Positions 1-6,247 of a stretch of DNA of 20,376 nt are shown here, piece by piece (the stretch's first letter is position 1; the number at the start of each line of letters is the position of its first letter). Made by a program: the position numbers and the translations under genes. The stretch is from Actinomycetota bacterium (GTDB taxonomy: Bacteria > Actinomycetota > Actinomycetes > Nanopelagicales > Nanopelagicaceae). The stretch lies in NCBI GenBank assembly GCA_013205455.1, contig JABMMO010000123.1:1-20376 (forward strand), in the 5' to 3' direction. The notes under the pieces are model-generated. The model did no database searches, was not told the origin of the DNA, and saw nothing but the letters and a program-made list of their open reading frames with translations.

Positions 1-704
1 CCACGCTCCAAATGCCATTGCAAATATGCAGCGATTAAACCAGACGCTTCGCGGCGGTATCTAAGTTCACTCTTGTCAGCGCCTTCCCATTTACCAGTTA
101 ATAAATCTGACATTAAGTCTAAAGTCTCGACTGCTGGTGTCGCCGATGCTGATGGTTTGCAATCAACACATACTGATCCGCCACCAATTAAGGAGAAATA
201 TTTATGTGGCCCAGGTGCTTCGCATCTTGAACATATTGTCATTGATGGTGCAAAGCCCGCTACTGAAAGCGAGCGAAGTAGATAAGCATCAAGAATTAGT
301 GATGCATCATGTGATTCGTGGGCTAACGCTTTTAGCGAACCAACTACTAATAAAAATTGCTGTAGCGCAGGCTCATGTTCGTTATTGGTAAATCGTTCCG
401 CAGCTTCCAATATTGCGTTGGCAATTGTCCACTTCTGATAATCTTGCGAAATGGTGTCGCCGTAATTTTCGATACTCTCAACTTGGGTAACTATGTCAAA
501 AGTTTTTCCGGTATATAACTGAATATCTATATGACTTCCTGGCTCTAATCGAGCGCCAAATTTAGATTTTGTGCGCCGAACACCTTTCGCAACAGCGCGA
601 ACCCGACCATGCTCTTTAGTGAATAAGGTGATGATGCGATCAGCTTCACCCAATTTTTGCGTGCGCAAAATAACCGCATGATCTCGATATAGCGCCACGG
701 GCAC
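1..704 (-). CDS. recO: DNA repair protein RecO (C-terminus cut by window edge)
   Basis: RecO binds single-stranded DNA and, with RecR, helps load RecA in the RecFOR gap-repair pathway. About 234 residues are visible. The N-terminus reads V-P-V-A-L-Y-R-D-H-A-V-I-L-R-T, followed by LGEADRIITLFTKEHG, the typical RecO OB-fold start. Near residue 155 there is a zinc-finger-like CSRC ... CVDC pair, as in many RecO proteins. The family is usually about 240-260 residues, so only a short tail is missing beyond base 1. No ATG fits. The start is GTG, either at 704 or two codons later at 698, about 16 nt after the leuA stop. No clear Shine-Dalgarno is visible, so translation is probably coupled to leuA. 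leuA-recO adjacency is common in Actinobacteria. Family call is firm; the exact start is uncertain. Confidence 0.93.
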   Translation of the reverse strand, partial: MPVALYRDHAVILRTQKLGEADRIITLFTKEHGRVRAVAKGVRRTKSKFGARLEPGSHIDIQLYTGKTFDIVTQVESIENYGDTISQDYQKWTIANAILEAAERFTNNEHEPALQQFLLVVGSLKALAHESHDASLILDAYLLRSLSVAGFAPSMTICSRCEAPGPHKYFSLIGGGSVCVDCKPSASATPAVETLDLMSDLLTGKWEGADKSELRYRREASGLIAAYLQWHLER

Positions 705-720
705 ACCGTAACGAGTAGAA

Positions 721-2436
721 CTAGCGAAGCGCGCGATTTACCGCCGACACAACGGCTTTAAGTGATGCCGTTGTGGTGCTTGGGTCGATCCCAACTCCCC
801 AATAGGTGCCGCCGCTGATGGTGCACTCTAAATATGCAGCAGCGTTGGCATCCCCACCAGCAGACATCGCATGTTCATAGTAATCCGCAACTTGGACATC
901 TACGCCGTGTGCCTGCATTAAATGACAGAATGCTGAAATCGGACCGTTACCTTGGCCAGTTAACGTCAACGGCTTTCCAGAATCTAAAATATTTACCGTT
1001 AGCTCATTACCTTTTTCTGGTGAAGAAGTTTGAGTTAGCGATTGGATTCTAAATCTTCCCCAACGATTATCATCGCTAGGCAAATATTCATCAACGAAAA
1101 TATTCCACATCGCATCTGCTAGAACTTCGCCACCTTCGTTATCGGTCTTGGCTTGGATAACTTGGCTAAATTCAATTTGCAAGCGACGCGGTAATTCGAG
1201 TTGATGTTCACTCTTCATTACGTATGCAACGCCACCTTTGCCGGATTGGCTGTTAACTCTAATAACTGCTTCATAAGTTCGCCCAATATCTTTTGGATCG
1301 ATTGGTAAATATGGCACCGCCCAAATAAATTCATCAATCTTTTTGCCAGCCTTAGCGGCATCAACTTCTAAATGTTCCAAACCTTTTTTGATCGCATCTT
1401 GATGCGAACCGGAGAATGCGGTGAAAACTAAATCACCACCGTATGGATGACGTTCTGGCACGCGCAGTTGGTTGCAATATTCAACAGTTCTCCGAATCTC
1501 TGGAATATTAGCGAAATCAATCATTGGGTCAATGCCGTGGCTCATTAAATTTAAGCCCAACGTTACTAAACAGACGTTTCCGGTCCGCTCACCATTTCCA
1601 AATAACGTTCCTTCTATTCGATCTGCACCAGCTAGATAACCAAGTTCTGCTGCTGCAACACCAGTACCGCGATCATTATGCGGATGCAAACTTAAAACTA
1701 CGCTGTCACGATATTTAAGGTTTCGATGCATCCATTCGATTGAATCTGCGTAAACATTTGGGGTAGCCATTTCGACGGTCGCAGGTAAATTTATAATTGA
1801 TTTCCAAGTAGGGGTTGGCTGCCAAATATCGTTTACCGCATTGCAAACTTCGAGCGCAAAATCTAACTCGGTACCGGTAAAAGATTCTGGTGAGTATTCA
1901 AAAGAAACTAAAGTTCCTGGAACTGTATTTCGTAATTCAAGGCATAGTTTTGCGCCATCAGTTGCAATCTTCTTAATGCCTTCTTTATCTTGGCCAAAAA
2001 CTACTCGGCGCTGCAAAGTTGAAGTTGAGTTATAAAGATGAACTACCGCTTGTTTAGCACCTTTGATCGATTCATAGGTACGGCGAATTAATTGATCGCG
2101 AGCTTGGGTTAATACTTGAATCGTTACATCATCGGGAATTAGACCATCATCAATAATTTTTCGTACAAAATCAAAATCTGTCTGACTTGCTGACGGAAAA
2201 CCAACTTCAATCTCTTTGTAACCCATCTTCACTAACAGCGTGAACATCGCCAATTTACGGCTGGCATCCATCGGATCAATTAAGGCTTGATTACCATCGC
2301 GCAGATCAACCGAACACCATTGCGGTGCGTACTTCATCTGTTTTGTTGGCCAAGTACGATCTTTTAGATCTACCGGGATAAAACTTGAATAACGATTTAC
2401 TGGCATTGAACTTGGACTTTGTGGCGGAAAATTCAT
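721..2436 (-). CDS. leuA: 2-isopropylmalate synthase (type 2 LeuA)
   Basis: Condenses 2-ketoisovalerate with acetyl-CoA, the first committed step of leucine synthesis, in the cytoplasm. Counting from the upstream ATG at 2448, the catalytic TIM barrel shows VDLRDGNQAL (about 47-56, catalytic Arg and metal-binding Asp) and the metal motif HPHNDRG (255-261). The GNGERTGN loop follows at about 284-291. The C-terminal part is the LeuA allosteric domain that binds leucine. Length (571-575 aa) fits the long actinobacterial form. Two starts are possible. The ATG at 2448 has no ribosome site. Its own codons 1-2 form GGAG (2443-2446), ideally placed 6 nt before the ATG at 2436, so 2436 is preferred. 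Preceded by a leucine leader peptide and hairpins (2449-2578) and followed closely by recO. Confidence 0.95.
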   Translation of the reverse strand: MNFPPQSPSSMPVNRYSSFIPVDLKDRTWPTKQMKYAPQWCSVDLRDGNQALIDPMDASRKLAMFTLLVKMGYKEIEVGFPSASQTDFDFVRKIIDDGLIPDDVTIQVLTQARDQLIRRTYESIKGAKQAVVHLYNSTSTLQRRVVFGQDKEGIKKIATDGAKLCLELRNTVPGTLVSFEYSPESFTGTELDFALEVCNAVNDIWQPTPTWKSIINLPATVEMATPNVYADSIEWMHRNLKYRDSVVLSLHPHNDRGTGVAAAELGYLAGADRIEGTLFGNGERTGNVCLVTLGLNLMSHGIDPMIDFANIPEIRRTVEYCNQLRVPERHPYGGDLVFTAFSGSHQDAIKKGLEHLEVDAAKAGKKIDEFIWAVPYLPIDPKDIGRTYEAVIRVNSQSGKGGVAYVMKSEHQLELPRRLQIEFSQVIQAKTDNEGGEVLADAMWNIFVDEYLPSDDNRWGRFRIQSLTQTSSPEKGNELTVNILDSGKPLTLTGQGNGPISAFCHLMQAHGVDVQVADYYEHAMSAGGDANAAAYLECTISGGTYWGVGIDPSTTTASLKAVVSAVNRALR

Positions 2437-2448
2437 TTCTTGCTCCAT

Positions 2449-2519
2449 TCGCGGGTTGGGTTTATTACCGGCGTAGCCAAACCCCGCGACGAGGGACCGG
2501 TTATTTGGCCCCGTCGCGG
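2449..2519 (-). promoter_or_regulatory. leuA attenuator: two mutually exclusive hairpins
   Basis: Hairpin A pairs CCGCGACG (2512-2519) with CGTCGCGG (2484-2491), extended by GGG/CCC and CC/GG across single-base bulges. Its 5' arm lies inside the last codons of the leader peptide. Hairpin B pairs TCGCGGG (2483-2489) with CCCGCGA (2449-2455) and ends three bases before the leuA GGAG site (2443-2446). A and B share bases 2484-2489, so only one can form. A ribosome reaching the leader stop at 2501-2503 would cover the 5' arm of A and let B hide the ribosome site (leuA off). A ribosome stalled at Leu codons would let A form and free it (leuA on). Pairings are read from sequence; the mechanism is inferred. 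Confidence 0.68.
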
Positions 2520-2578
2520 CAGCGAAGGAGGAGTCCGCGAAGTAGCACGGATCCGATTAATAACTCGCTGCGCAACAT
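2501..2578 (-). CDS. Leucine leader peptide of leuA (25 aa)
   Basis: Short ORF reading M-L-R-S-E-L-L-I-G-S-V-L-L-R-G then L-L-L-R-C-R-D-G-A-K, stop TAA. Eight of 25 residues are Leu, in clusters LL, LL and LLL, with the triple cluster just before the first arm of a strong hairpin. It starts 6 nt after a TANNNT -10 box, so it is probably translated from a leaderless mRNA. Leucine-rich leader peptides ahead of leuA are known from comparative work on Actinobacteria (LEU-type attenuators). Its role here would be to sense charged tRNA-Leu through ribosome stalling. The ORF and its Leu content are read directly; the function is inferred. Confidence 0.82.
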   Translation of the reverse strand: MLRSELLIGSVLLRGLLLRCRDGAK

Positions 2579-2584
2579 GGCTAA

Positions 2585-2613
2585 AGGTTATCGCGCATTT
2601 ATGCGCTACGCAA
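2585..2613 (-). promoter_or_regulatory. Predicted promoter of the leuA leader
   Basis: TTGCGT (2608-2613), a 17-nt spacer and TAACCT (2585-2590), then exactly 6 nt to the leader ATG at 2578. That spacing puts the transcription start at or next to the ATG. The spacer carries a perfect inverted repeat, GCGCAT (2593-2598), TT, ATGCGC (2601-2606), centred on the stop codon of the antitoxin gene. It could be an operator or simply a weak hairpin. Confidence 0.55.
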
Positions 2614-2895
2614 AAATTTCTCTAACGCTTCTCGAATCAGCTCGGAGCTGGTTTTACCTTGCCGTTTCGCCTCCAGCAACAAACTCTTCTTTAACTTAAG
2701 CGGAACTCTGGCCTTAATTTCAGGAGATTCCTTCCCTGCCCCAGTGAGCGAGGGCCGGCCCACCACTTCATTTAGAACCTCTTGACTTATGCTTCTGGCT
2801 CGAGATTCTGTAATTCTGCTGCCACTTTTATCAAAAATTATTTCTTTATCTAAGTCTATATATCGAGCAGTTATTTTTTTCTTAGCCTTTTTCAT
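2599..2895 (-). CDS. Antitoxin of a type II toxin-antitoxin pair (ribbon-helix-helix-like)
   Basis: A 98-residue basic protein. The C-terminal third (about 61-95) reads KARVPLKLKKSLLLEAKRQG then KTSSELIREALEKFL. That is the pattern of a ribbon-helix-helix (CopG/BrnA-type) DNA-binding domain: a basic strand followed by two helices. The middle contains VGRPSLTG, a motif I associate with antitoxins of small actinobacterial toxin pairs. The start overlaps the end of the upstream toxin gene by 14 nt and has a strong AAGGAG site 5 nt before the ATG, much better than the toxin's. That fits an antitoxin made in excess. It likely binds the repeats around 3174-3199 and represses its own operon. Assignment rests on motif and arrangement; the named family is not certain. 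Confidence 0.7.
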   Translation of the reverse strand: MKKAKKKITARYIDLDKEIIFDKSGSRITESRARSISQEVLNEVVGRPSLTGAGKESPEIKARVPLKLKKSLLLEAKRQGKTSSELIREALEKFLRSA

Positions 2896-3142
2896 TACTT
2901 CTCCTTCTTTTAATTCTTCGAAAATTTCTGGGCATTACATGAATAATTAATATTTGAGATTCGAGTTGAACACCGATGATTTCCAGCTCAACTCCTCTTG
3001 AATCTTGGCCAATCCAGTAAAGTCGAGGTGATTTGCCGGCAAGCGCCGCAAATTCAACTGGTGCATTTTTTGCAATGACAAAAAGTGCGTGAGCTCGACC
3101 GATTTTATGTTTACGAGCTGATTTCGCGAAGAGGTACTCCAT
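2882..3142 (-). CDS. Putative small toxin of the toxin-antitoxin pair
   Basis: About 86 residues, beginning MEYLFAKSARKHKIGRAHAL and including YWIGQDSRGVELEIIGVQLE, then HVMPRNFRRIKRRR. The order is S-A-R-K-H-K-I-G, a mid-protein WIG.D..G..LEI strand, and a C-terminal H.M..... basic tail. This resembles small actinobacterial toxin-like proteins of the BrnT/RelE-like superfamily, which often precede a ribbon-helix-helix antitoxin gene. The ATG at 3142 is preferred over an in-frame TTG at 3148. No Shine-Dalgarno is visible. The toxin gene comes first and overlaps the antitoxin gene by 14 nt. I infer an RNase-type toxin from context only; no catalytic residues can be proved by eye. Confidence 0.6.
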   Translation of the reverse strand: MEYLFAKSARKHKIGRAHALFVIAKNAPVEFAALAGKSPRLYWIGQDSRGVELEIIGVQLESQILIIHVMPRNFRRIKRRRSNEKG

Positions 3143-3173
3143 AACCAAAAAATAGCTAATGTAAACATGGGAT

Positions 3174-3203
3174 AATTATGTGGCACACAATTATGTGTGT
3201 CAA
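3174..3203 (-). promoter_or_regulatory. Promoter and repeat operator of the toxin-antitoxin operon
   Basis: On the minus strand there is a perfect TTGACA (3198-3203), a 17-nt spacer and CATAAT (3175-3180), the most consensus-like promoter in the window. The spacer holds the inverted repeat CACACA (3184-3189), ATTA, TGTGTG (3194-3199). The 9-mer CACATAATT occurs twice, 15 bp apart (3189-3197 and 3174-3182), once next to the -35 and once over the -10. This layout is what an autoregulated toxin-antitoxin operon would need. The expected transcription start is near 3168. Confidence 0.65.
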
Positions 3204-3228
3204 GAATGGTTGTGGAGAAACGCTCTAA

Positions 3229-4551
3229 CTAGAGGACTGGCAAATATCGGTCGAGTTCATAGGCACTTACTTGGCGGCGATACTCGGCCCATTCGGCCCG
3301 CTTATTGCGGAGAAAATACTCAAAAACGTGCTCCCCTAAAGTTTCTCGAACTAATTCGCTCTTTTCCATCGCCTTGATCGCTTCATTTAAATTAGTTGGG
3401 AGTGAAACCAAATCGCTGGAACTCTTAAGTTCGTATTTCGCTTCAATACCTTTTAAGCCAGCTGCAATCATTACCGCAAACGCAAGGTATGGATTGCAGG
3501 CTGAATCTGGTGATCTAAATTCAATTCGAGTTGAGTTCTCTTTCCCAGGTTTGTACATCGGCAATCTAACTAGCGCACCGCGATCACTTGGGCCCCAATT
3601 AACTAGTGCCGGCGCTTCACCGCCACCATGTAATCGCTTATAAGAATTAACCCATTGATTTGTAACGGCGGTGATTTCAGCAGCATGTGTCAAAATGCCT
3701 GCGATGAATGAGCGACCAACGTTAGATAAGTTGAATTCAGCTTTTGCATCGTAAAAGGCATTCTCTTCGCCGTGGAATAGTGAGACGTGGGTATGCATTC
3801 CACTTCCAGGGTGATCGGTAAATGGCTTTGGAATAAATGATGCATAGAAATCTTGATCTAGCGCAACTTCCTTAATTACATGACGGAAAGTCATTATGTT
3901 ATCTGCAGTTGTTAGCGCATCGGCATCGCGCAAATCAATTTCCTGTTGACCAGGGCCGCCTTCATGATGGCTAAATTCAACTGAAATTCCCATCTCTTCT
4001 AACAACGTAATTGCTTGACGTCGGAAATCATGACCAACTACAGCAGGTGTGTGATCAAAATATCCACCCTGATCTACTGGAATTGGGGCTTCACCTTTTA
4101 CGGGAGCAGATTTAAATAAGAAGAATTCAATTTCTGGATGGGTGTAACAGGTGTAACCCATTTCTGCTGCTTTATTTAAAGTTCTGCGTAAAACATTACG
4201 CGGATCTGCCGGCGATGGTGTGCCATCTGGCATCGCGATATCGCAGAACATTCGCGCTGCTCCAGGTGCTTCAGTTCGCCATGGCAGAATTGAGAAAGTT
4301 GCAGAATCTGGTTTTGCCAACATATCCGCTTCAGTAATTCGCGCAAAACCTTCAATTGCGGAACCATCAAATCCAATACCCTCTGCAAAAGCATTCTCTA
4401 GCTCTGGTGGCGCAATCGCAACAGATTTCAAGAAACCGAGTACATCAGTAAACCAAAGCCGGACAAATCTAATGTTGCGCTCTTCCAGAGTTCTAATTAC
4501 AAACTCTTCTTGCTTTTGGAGTTGGCTATCTGCTGGGGACATGGCAGCCAT
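3229..4551 (-). CDS. glnA: Class-I glutamine synthetase, GlnA2-like
   Basis: ATP-dependent ligase of the GSI family. Motifs in order: GFDGSAIEGF (60-69), HPEIEFFLF (138-146), HHEGGPGQQE (195-204, metal ligands), GSGMHTHVSL (249-258, ammonium/ATP region), NSYKRL (302-307) and RIEFRSPDS (342-350). At 440 residues it is shorter than the adenylylated GSI-beta enzymes (about 470). I see no NLYDLP-type tyrosine adenylylation loop, so it resembles actinobacterial GlnA2. GlnA2 proteins are known to include gamma-glutamyl-polyamine synthetases (Streptomyces), so glutamine synthesis is likely but not the only option. The start is ATG 4551 or 4542; neither has a good ribosome site. The gene lies 26 nt after cysE and is probably co-transcribed. 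Its 3' end is followed by the toxin-antitoxin promoter. Confidence 0.9.
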   Translation of the reverse strand: MAAMSPADSQLQKQEEFVIRTLEERNIRFVRLWFTDVLGFLKSVAIAPPELENAFAEGIGFDGSAIEGFARITEADMLAKPDSATFSILPWRTEAPGAARMFCDIAMPDGTPSPADPRNVLRRTLNKAAEMGYTCYTHPEIEFFLFKSAPVKGEAPIPVDQGGYFDHTPAVVGHDFRRQAITLLEEMGISVEFSHHEGGPGQQEIDLRDADALTTADNIMTFRHVIKEVALDQDFYASFIPKPFTDHPGSGMHTHVSLFHGEENAFYDAKAEFNLSNVGRSFIAGILTHAAEITAVTNQWVNSYKRLHGGGEAPALVNWGPSDRGALVRLPMYKPGKENSTRIEFRSPDSACNPYLAFAVMIAAGLKGIEAKYELKSSSDLVSLPTNLNEAIKAMEKSELVRETLGEHVFEYFLRNKRAEWAEYRRQVSAYELDRYLPVL

Positions 4552-4577
4552 AATGCCAAAGCCGCGTTACAACCATG

Positions 4578-5084
4578 TTAAATCATGAAAAGTTCGGAAG
4601 CATCCCGCTCGCTTCGAGCGACTACATCCTTCAAGATCACCGAATTAGCGCTAATTACCGCATGTTCGCCGATCGTTATATTGCCAAGGATTCTTGCGCC
4701 AGCTCCAACAATTACATCGTTTTTCAAGGTTGGGTGGCGCTTACCCAAATCATAACCACGGGCCCCGATCGTTACATCGTGATAAAGCATTACATCATCA
4801 CCGATGATGGCACTCTCCCCGATTACAACGCCCATGCCGTGATCAATAAAAAATCGTCGCCCAATCTTTGCACCAGGATGAATCTCAATTCCGGTTGCAC
4901 TTCTTGACCAATTAGATAGAACGCGCGCGATTAATTTAAGTCGGTGGTTCCAGAGAAAATGTGAAACGCGATGCGCCCAAAGTGCATGCACGCCGGGATA
5001 AGCGAGCGCCACTTCTATTCGATTACGCGCTGCCGGGTCGCGAGTTAACGCAACATCAATATCTTCAAAGAATCGCTTAATCAT
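4578..5084 (-). CDS. cysE: Serine O-acetyltransferase (short, EpsC-like)
   Basis: Acetylates serine with acetyl-CoA to give O-acetylserine, the substrate of CysK. The 168-residue protein has the N-terminal SAT helices (DPAARNRIEVALAYPGVHAL), then the left-handed beta helix: GIEIHPGAKIG (65-75) and the catalytic IDHGMGVVIGE (His82). It lacks the usual end of the family: after NSVILKDV one expects a proline-rich turn and VG.PA., but here the tail is VARSERDASELFMI. The last residue is Ile, the residue that in many SATs inserts into the CysK active site to form the cysteine synthase complex. The tail codons contain the perfect hairpin CGCTCG-AAG-CGAGCG. The gene starts 5 nt after cysK, so the two are one transcript. 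Confidence 0.93.
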   Translation of the reverse strand: MIKRFFEDIDVALTRDPAARNRIEVALAYPGVHALWAHRVSHFLWNHRLKLIARVLSNWSRSATGIEIHPGAKIGRRFFIDHGMGVVIGESAIIGDDVMLYHDVTIGARGYDLGKRHPTLKNDVIVGAGARILGNITIGEHAVISANSVILKDVVARSERDASELFMI

Positions 5085-5089
5085 TTACA

Positions 5090-6019
5090 TTACGCATCCA
5101 TTAAATCTTGATAAAGAATTGTAGAAAGATATCGCTCGCCAAATGATGGAATTATTACCACAATAGTTTTACCGGCAAATTCTGGGCGTTTTGCTATTTC
5201 AGATGTTGCCCAAAGCGCAGCCCCCGAAGATATGCCAGCTAAAATTCCTTCTTCGGTTGCAGCGCGACGCGCATATTTCACGGCATCGTCAGCTGTTGCA
5301 TCTAAGACTTCGTTATAAATTTTGGTATCTAATACTTGCGGAATGAAGTTCGGCCCAATTCCTTGAATCGGATGCCCGCCAGGTGCGCCACCATTTAAAA
5401 TTGATGAAGCAAATGGTTCGACTGCGAATATTTTGATATCTGGATTTTTCTCCCGCAGATATTGGCCAACCCCAGTTATCGTGCCGCCAGTTCCAATTCC
5501 CGCAACGACCGCATCTACCTTGCCATCAAGGTCGCGCCAAATTTCAGTGCCCGTTGTTTTTCGGTGAATCTCCGGACCAGCTTCGTTCTCAAATTGTCTT
5601 ACTAATACTGCGCCGTTTGCGCCAAGTTCTTCTGATTTGGCGACCGCACCGCGCATTCCATCTTTTGCTGGCGTTAAAACCAACTCCGCGCCGAAAGCTT
5701 TTAATAAGGTACGTCGCTCTTTCGACATTGAATCTGGCATCGTCAAAATGGTTTTGTAGCCACGCGCTGCACCGACCATTGCTAGCGCTATTCCGGTATT
5801 GCCGGATGTCGCCTCAACAATTGTGCCGCCTGGCTTTAACGCACCGCTCTTTTCAGCTGCATCAACCATCGCAATTGCAAGTCGATCTTTCACAGTGCTG
5901 GTTGGGTTGTAGAACTCTAACTTTGCATAAACGGTAGCCGCGGCCCCATCCATCATGCGATTAAGTCTTACTAGTGGGGTGTTTCCATAAATTTCTGTAA
6001 TGTCGTTATAAACCTTCAT
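5090..6019 (-). CDS. cysK: Cysteine synthase (O-acetylserine sulfhydrylase)
   Basis: PLP enzyme that makes cysteine from O-acetylserine and sulfide. At 309 residues it has standard length. NPTSTVKDRLA carries the PLP lysine (Lys44) and EATSGNTGIAL is the substrate-binding asparagine loop. GIGTGGTITGVG binds the cofactor phosphate. The C-terminal region keeps EGILAGISSGAAL. The start ATG at 6019 has only a weak GGA-type site 9 nt upstream. The gene is first in cysK-cysE(-glnA) and is preceded by a 95-nt untranslated stretch and a leader ORF ending Ser-Cys-Ala-Cys. I infer that cysteine supply controls this operon through that leader. Confidence 0.96.
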   Translation of the reverse strand: MKVYNDITEIYGNTPLVRLNRMMDGAAATVYAKLEFYNPTSTVKDRLAIAMVDAAEKSGALKPGGTIVEATSGNTGIALAMVGAARGYKTILTMPDSMSKERRTLLKAFGAELVLTPAKDGMRGAVAKSEELGANGAVLVRQFENEAGPEIHRKTTGTEIWRDLDGKVDAVVAGIGTGGTITGVGQYLREKNPDIKIFAVEPFASSILNGGAPGGHPIQGIGPNFIPQVLDTKIYNEVLDATADDAVKYARRAATEEGILAGISSGAALWATSEIAKRPEFAGKTIVVIIPSFGERYLSTILYQDLMDA

Positions 6020-6114
6020 GATTTTCCATTTCTAGGATTTTGGGATTTTAATTTAAATATGCGGAGAGCTTTGAGATCACGGTGCGCAACCACCAGGTTG
6101 GCAAATCTAAAAAG
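6020..6114 (-). promoter_or_regulatory. Leader region between the Cys peptide and cysK
   Basis: No gene. Two small alternative stems are possible: CAACC (6096-6100 on the minus strand) with GGTTG (6087-6091), or GGTG (6091-6094) with CACC (6081-6084). They share bases and so exclude each other. A TTTTT run follows the leader stop, and an AT-rich stretch (6041-6060) precedes the weak cysK ribosome site. I cannot draw a clear SD-hiding structure here, unlike for leuA. Confidence 0.35.
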
Positions 6115-6192
6115 TTAGCAAGCGCAAGAATTAGCGCGATGAAGATCGATCACGATGCGGCGAGTAAAGAACCACGTAACGATTTTCAACAT
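6115..6192 (-). CDS. Cysteine leader peptide of the cysKE operon (25 aa)
   Basis: Short ORF reading M-L-K-I-V-T-W-F-F-T-R-R then I-V-I-D-L-H-R-A-N-S-C-A-C, stop TAA. The last residues are Ser-Cys-Ala-Cys, so both Cys codons sit directly before the stop. The pattern TRR...DL.R..S.C resembles the putative leader peptides found upstream of sulfur genes in other Actinobacteria. Leaderless short ORFs ending in Cys codons act as cysteine-responsive attenuators in mycobacteria. The ATG lies 6 nt after a TAAAAT box, fitting a leaderless start. The ORF is read directly; the sensing role is inferred. Confidence 0.72.
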   Translation of the reverse strand: MLKIVTWFFTRRIVIDLHRANSCAC

Positions 6193-6198
6193 GGTCTA

Positions 6199-6226
6199 AT
6201 TTTAGCGAAGGTTCTGATATCAGCAA
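6199..6226 (-). promoter_or_regulatory. Predicted promoter of the cys leader/cysKE operon
   Basis: TTGCTG (6221-6226), 16-nt spacer and TAAAAT (6199-6204), then TAGACC and the leader ATG at 6192. The 6-nt gap predicts a leaderless transcript. The -35 abuts the hairpin that ends nadE. Confidence 0.55.
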
Positions 6227-6247
6227 CTTGCGAACGATTCGCAAGTT
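6225..6247 (-). terminator. Hairpin at the 3' end of nadE
   Basis: Perfect 10-bp stem AACTTGCGAA / TTCGCAAGTT with a 3-nt loop, overlapping the nadE stop codon at 6246-6248. There is no U run after it, so it is either an actinobacterial L-shaped terminator or a 3'-end stabiliser. Confidence 0.55.

Noticed and set aside
73..391. Plus-strand small frames in the recO region
   Set aside because: They are opposite-strand shadows of recO, whose protein is continuous and carries the CxxC pair.
2385..2699. Plus-strand frames over the leuA leader
   Set aside because: They cross the antitoxin, leader and leuA start without any motif or ribosome site; the minus-strand features explain the sequence better.
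2947..3186. 79-codon minus-strand frame over the toxin gene, with an ATG right after the strong -10 box
   Set aside because: Tempting as a leaderless ORF, but its product has no family pattern, and the overlapping toxin frame has the conserved motifs and the coupling to the antitoxin.
4541..4551. Inverted repeat ATGGC-T-GCCAT at the glnA start
   Set aside because: The one-base loop cannot form a useful RNA hairpin and it is short enough to be chance.
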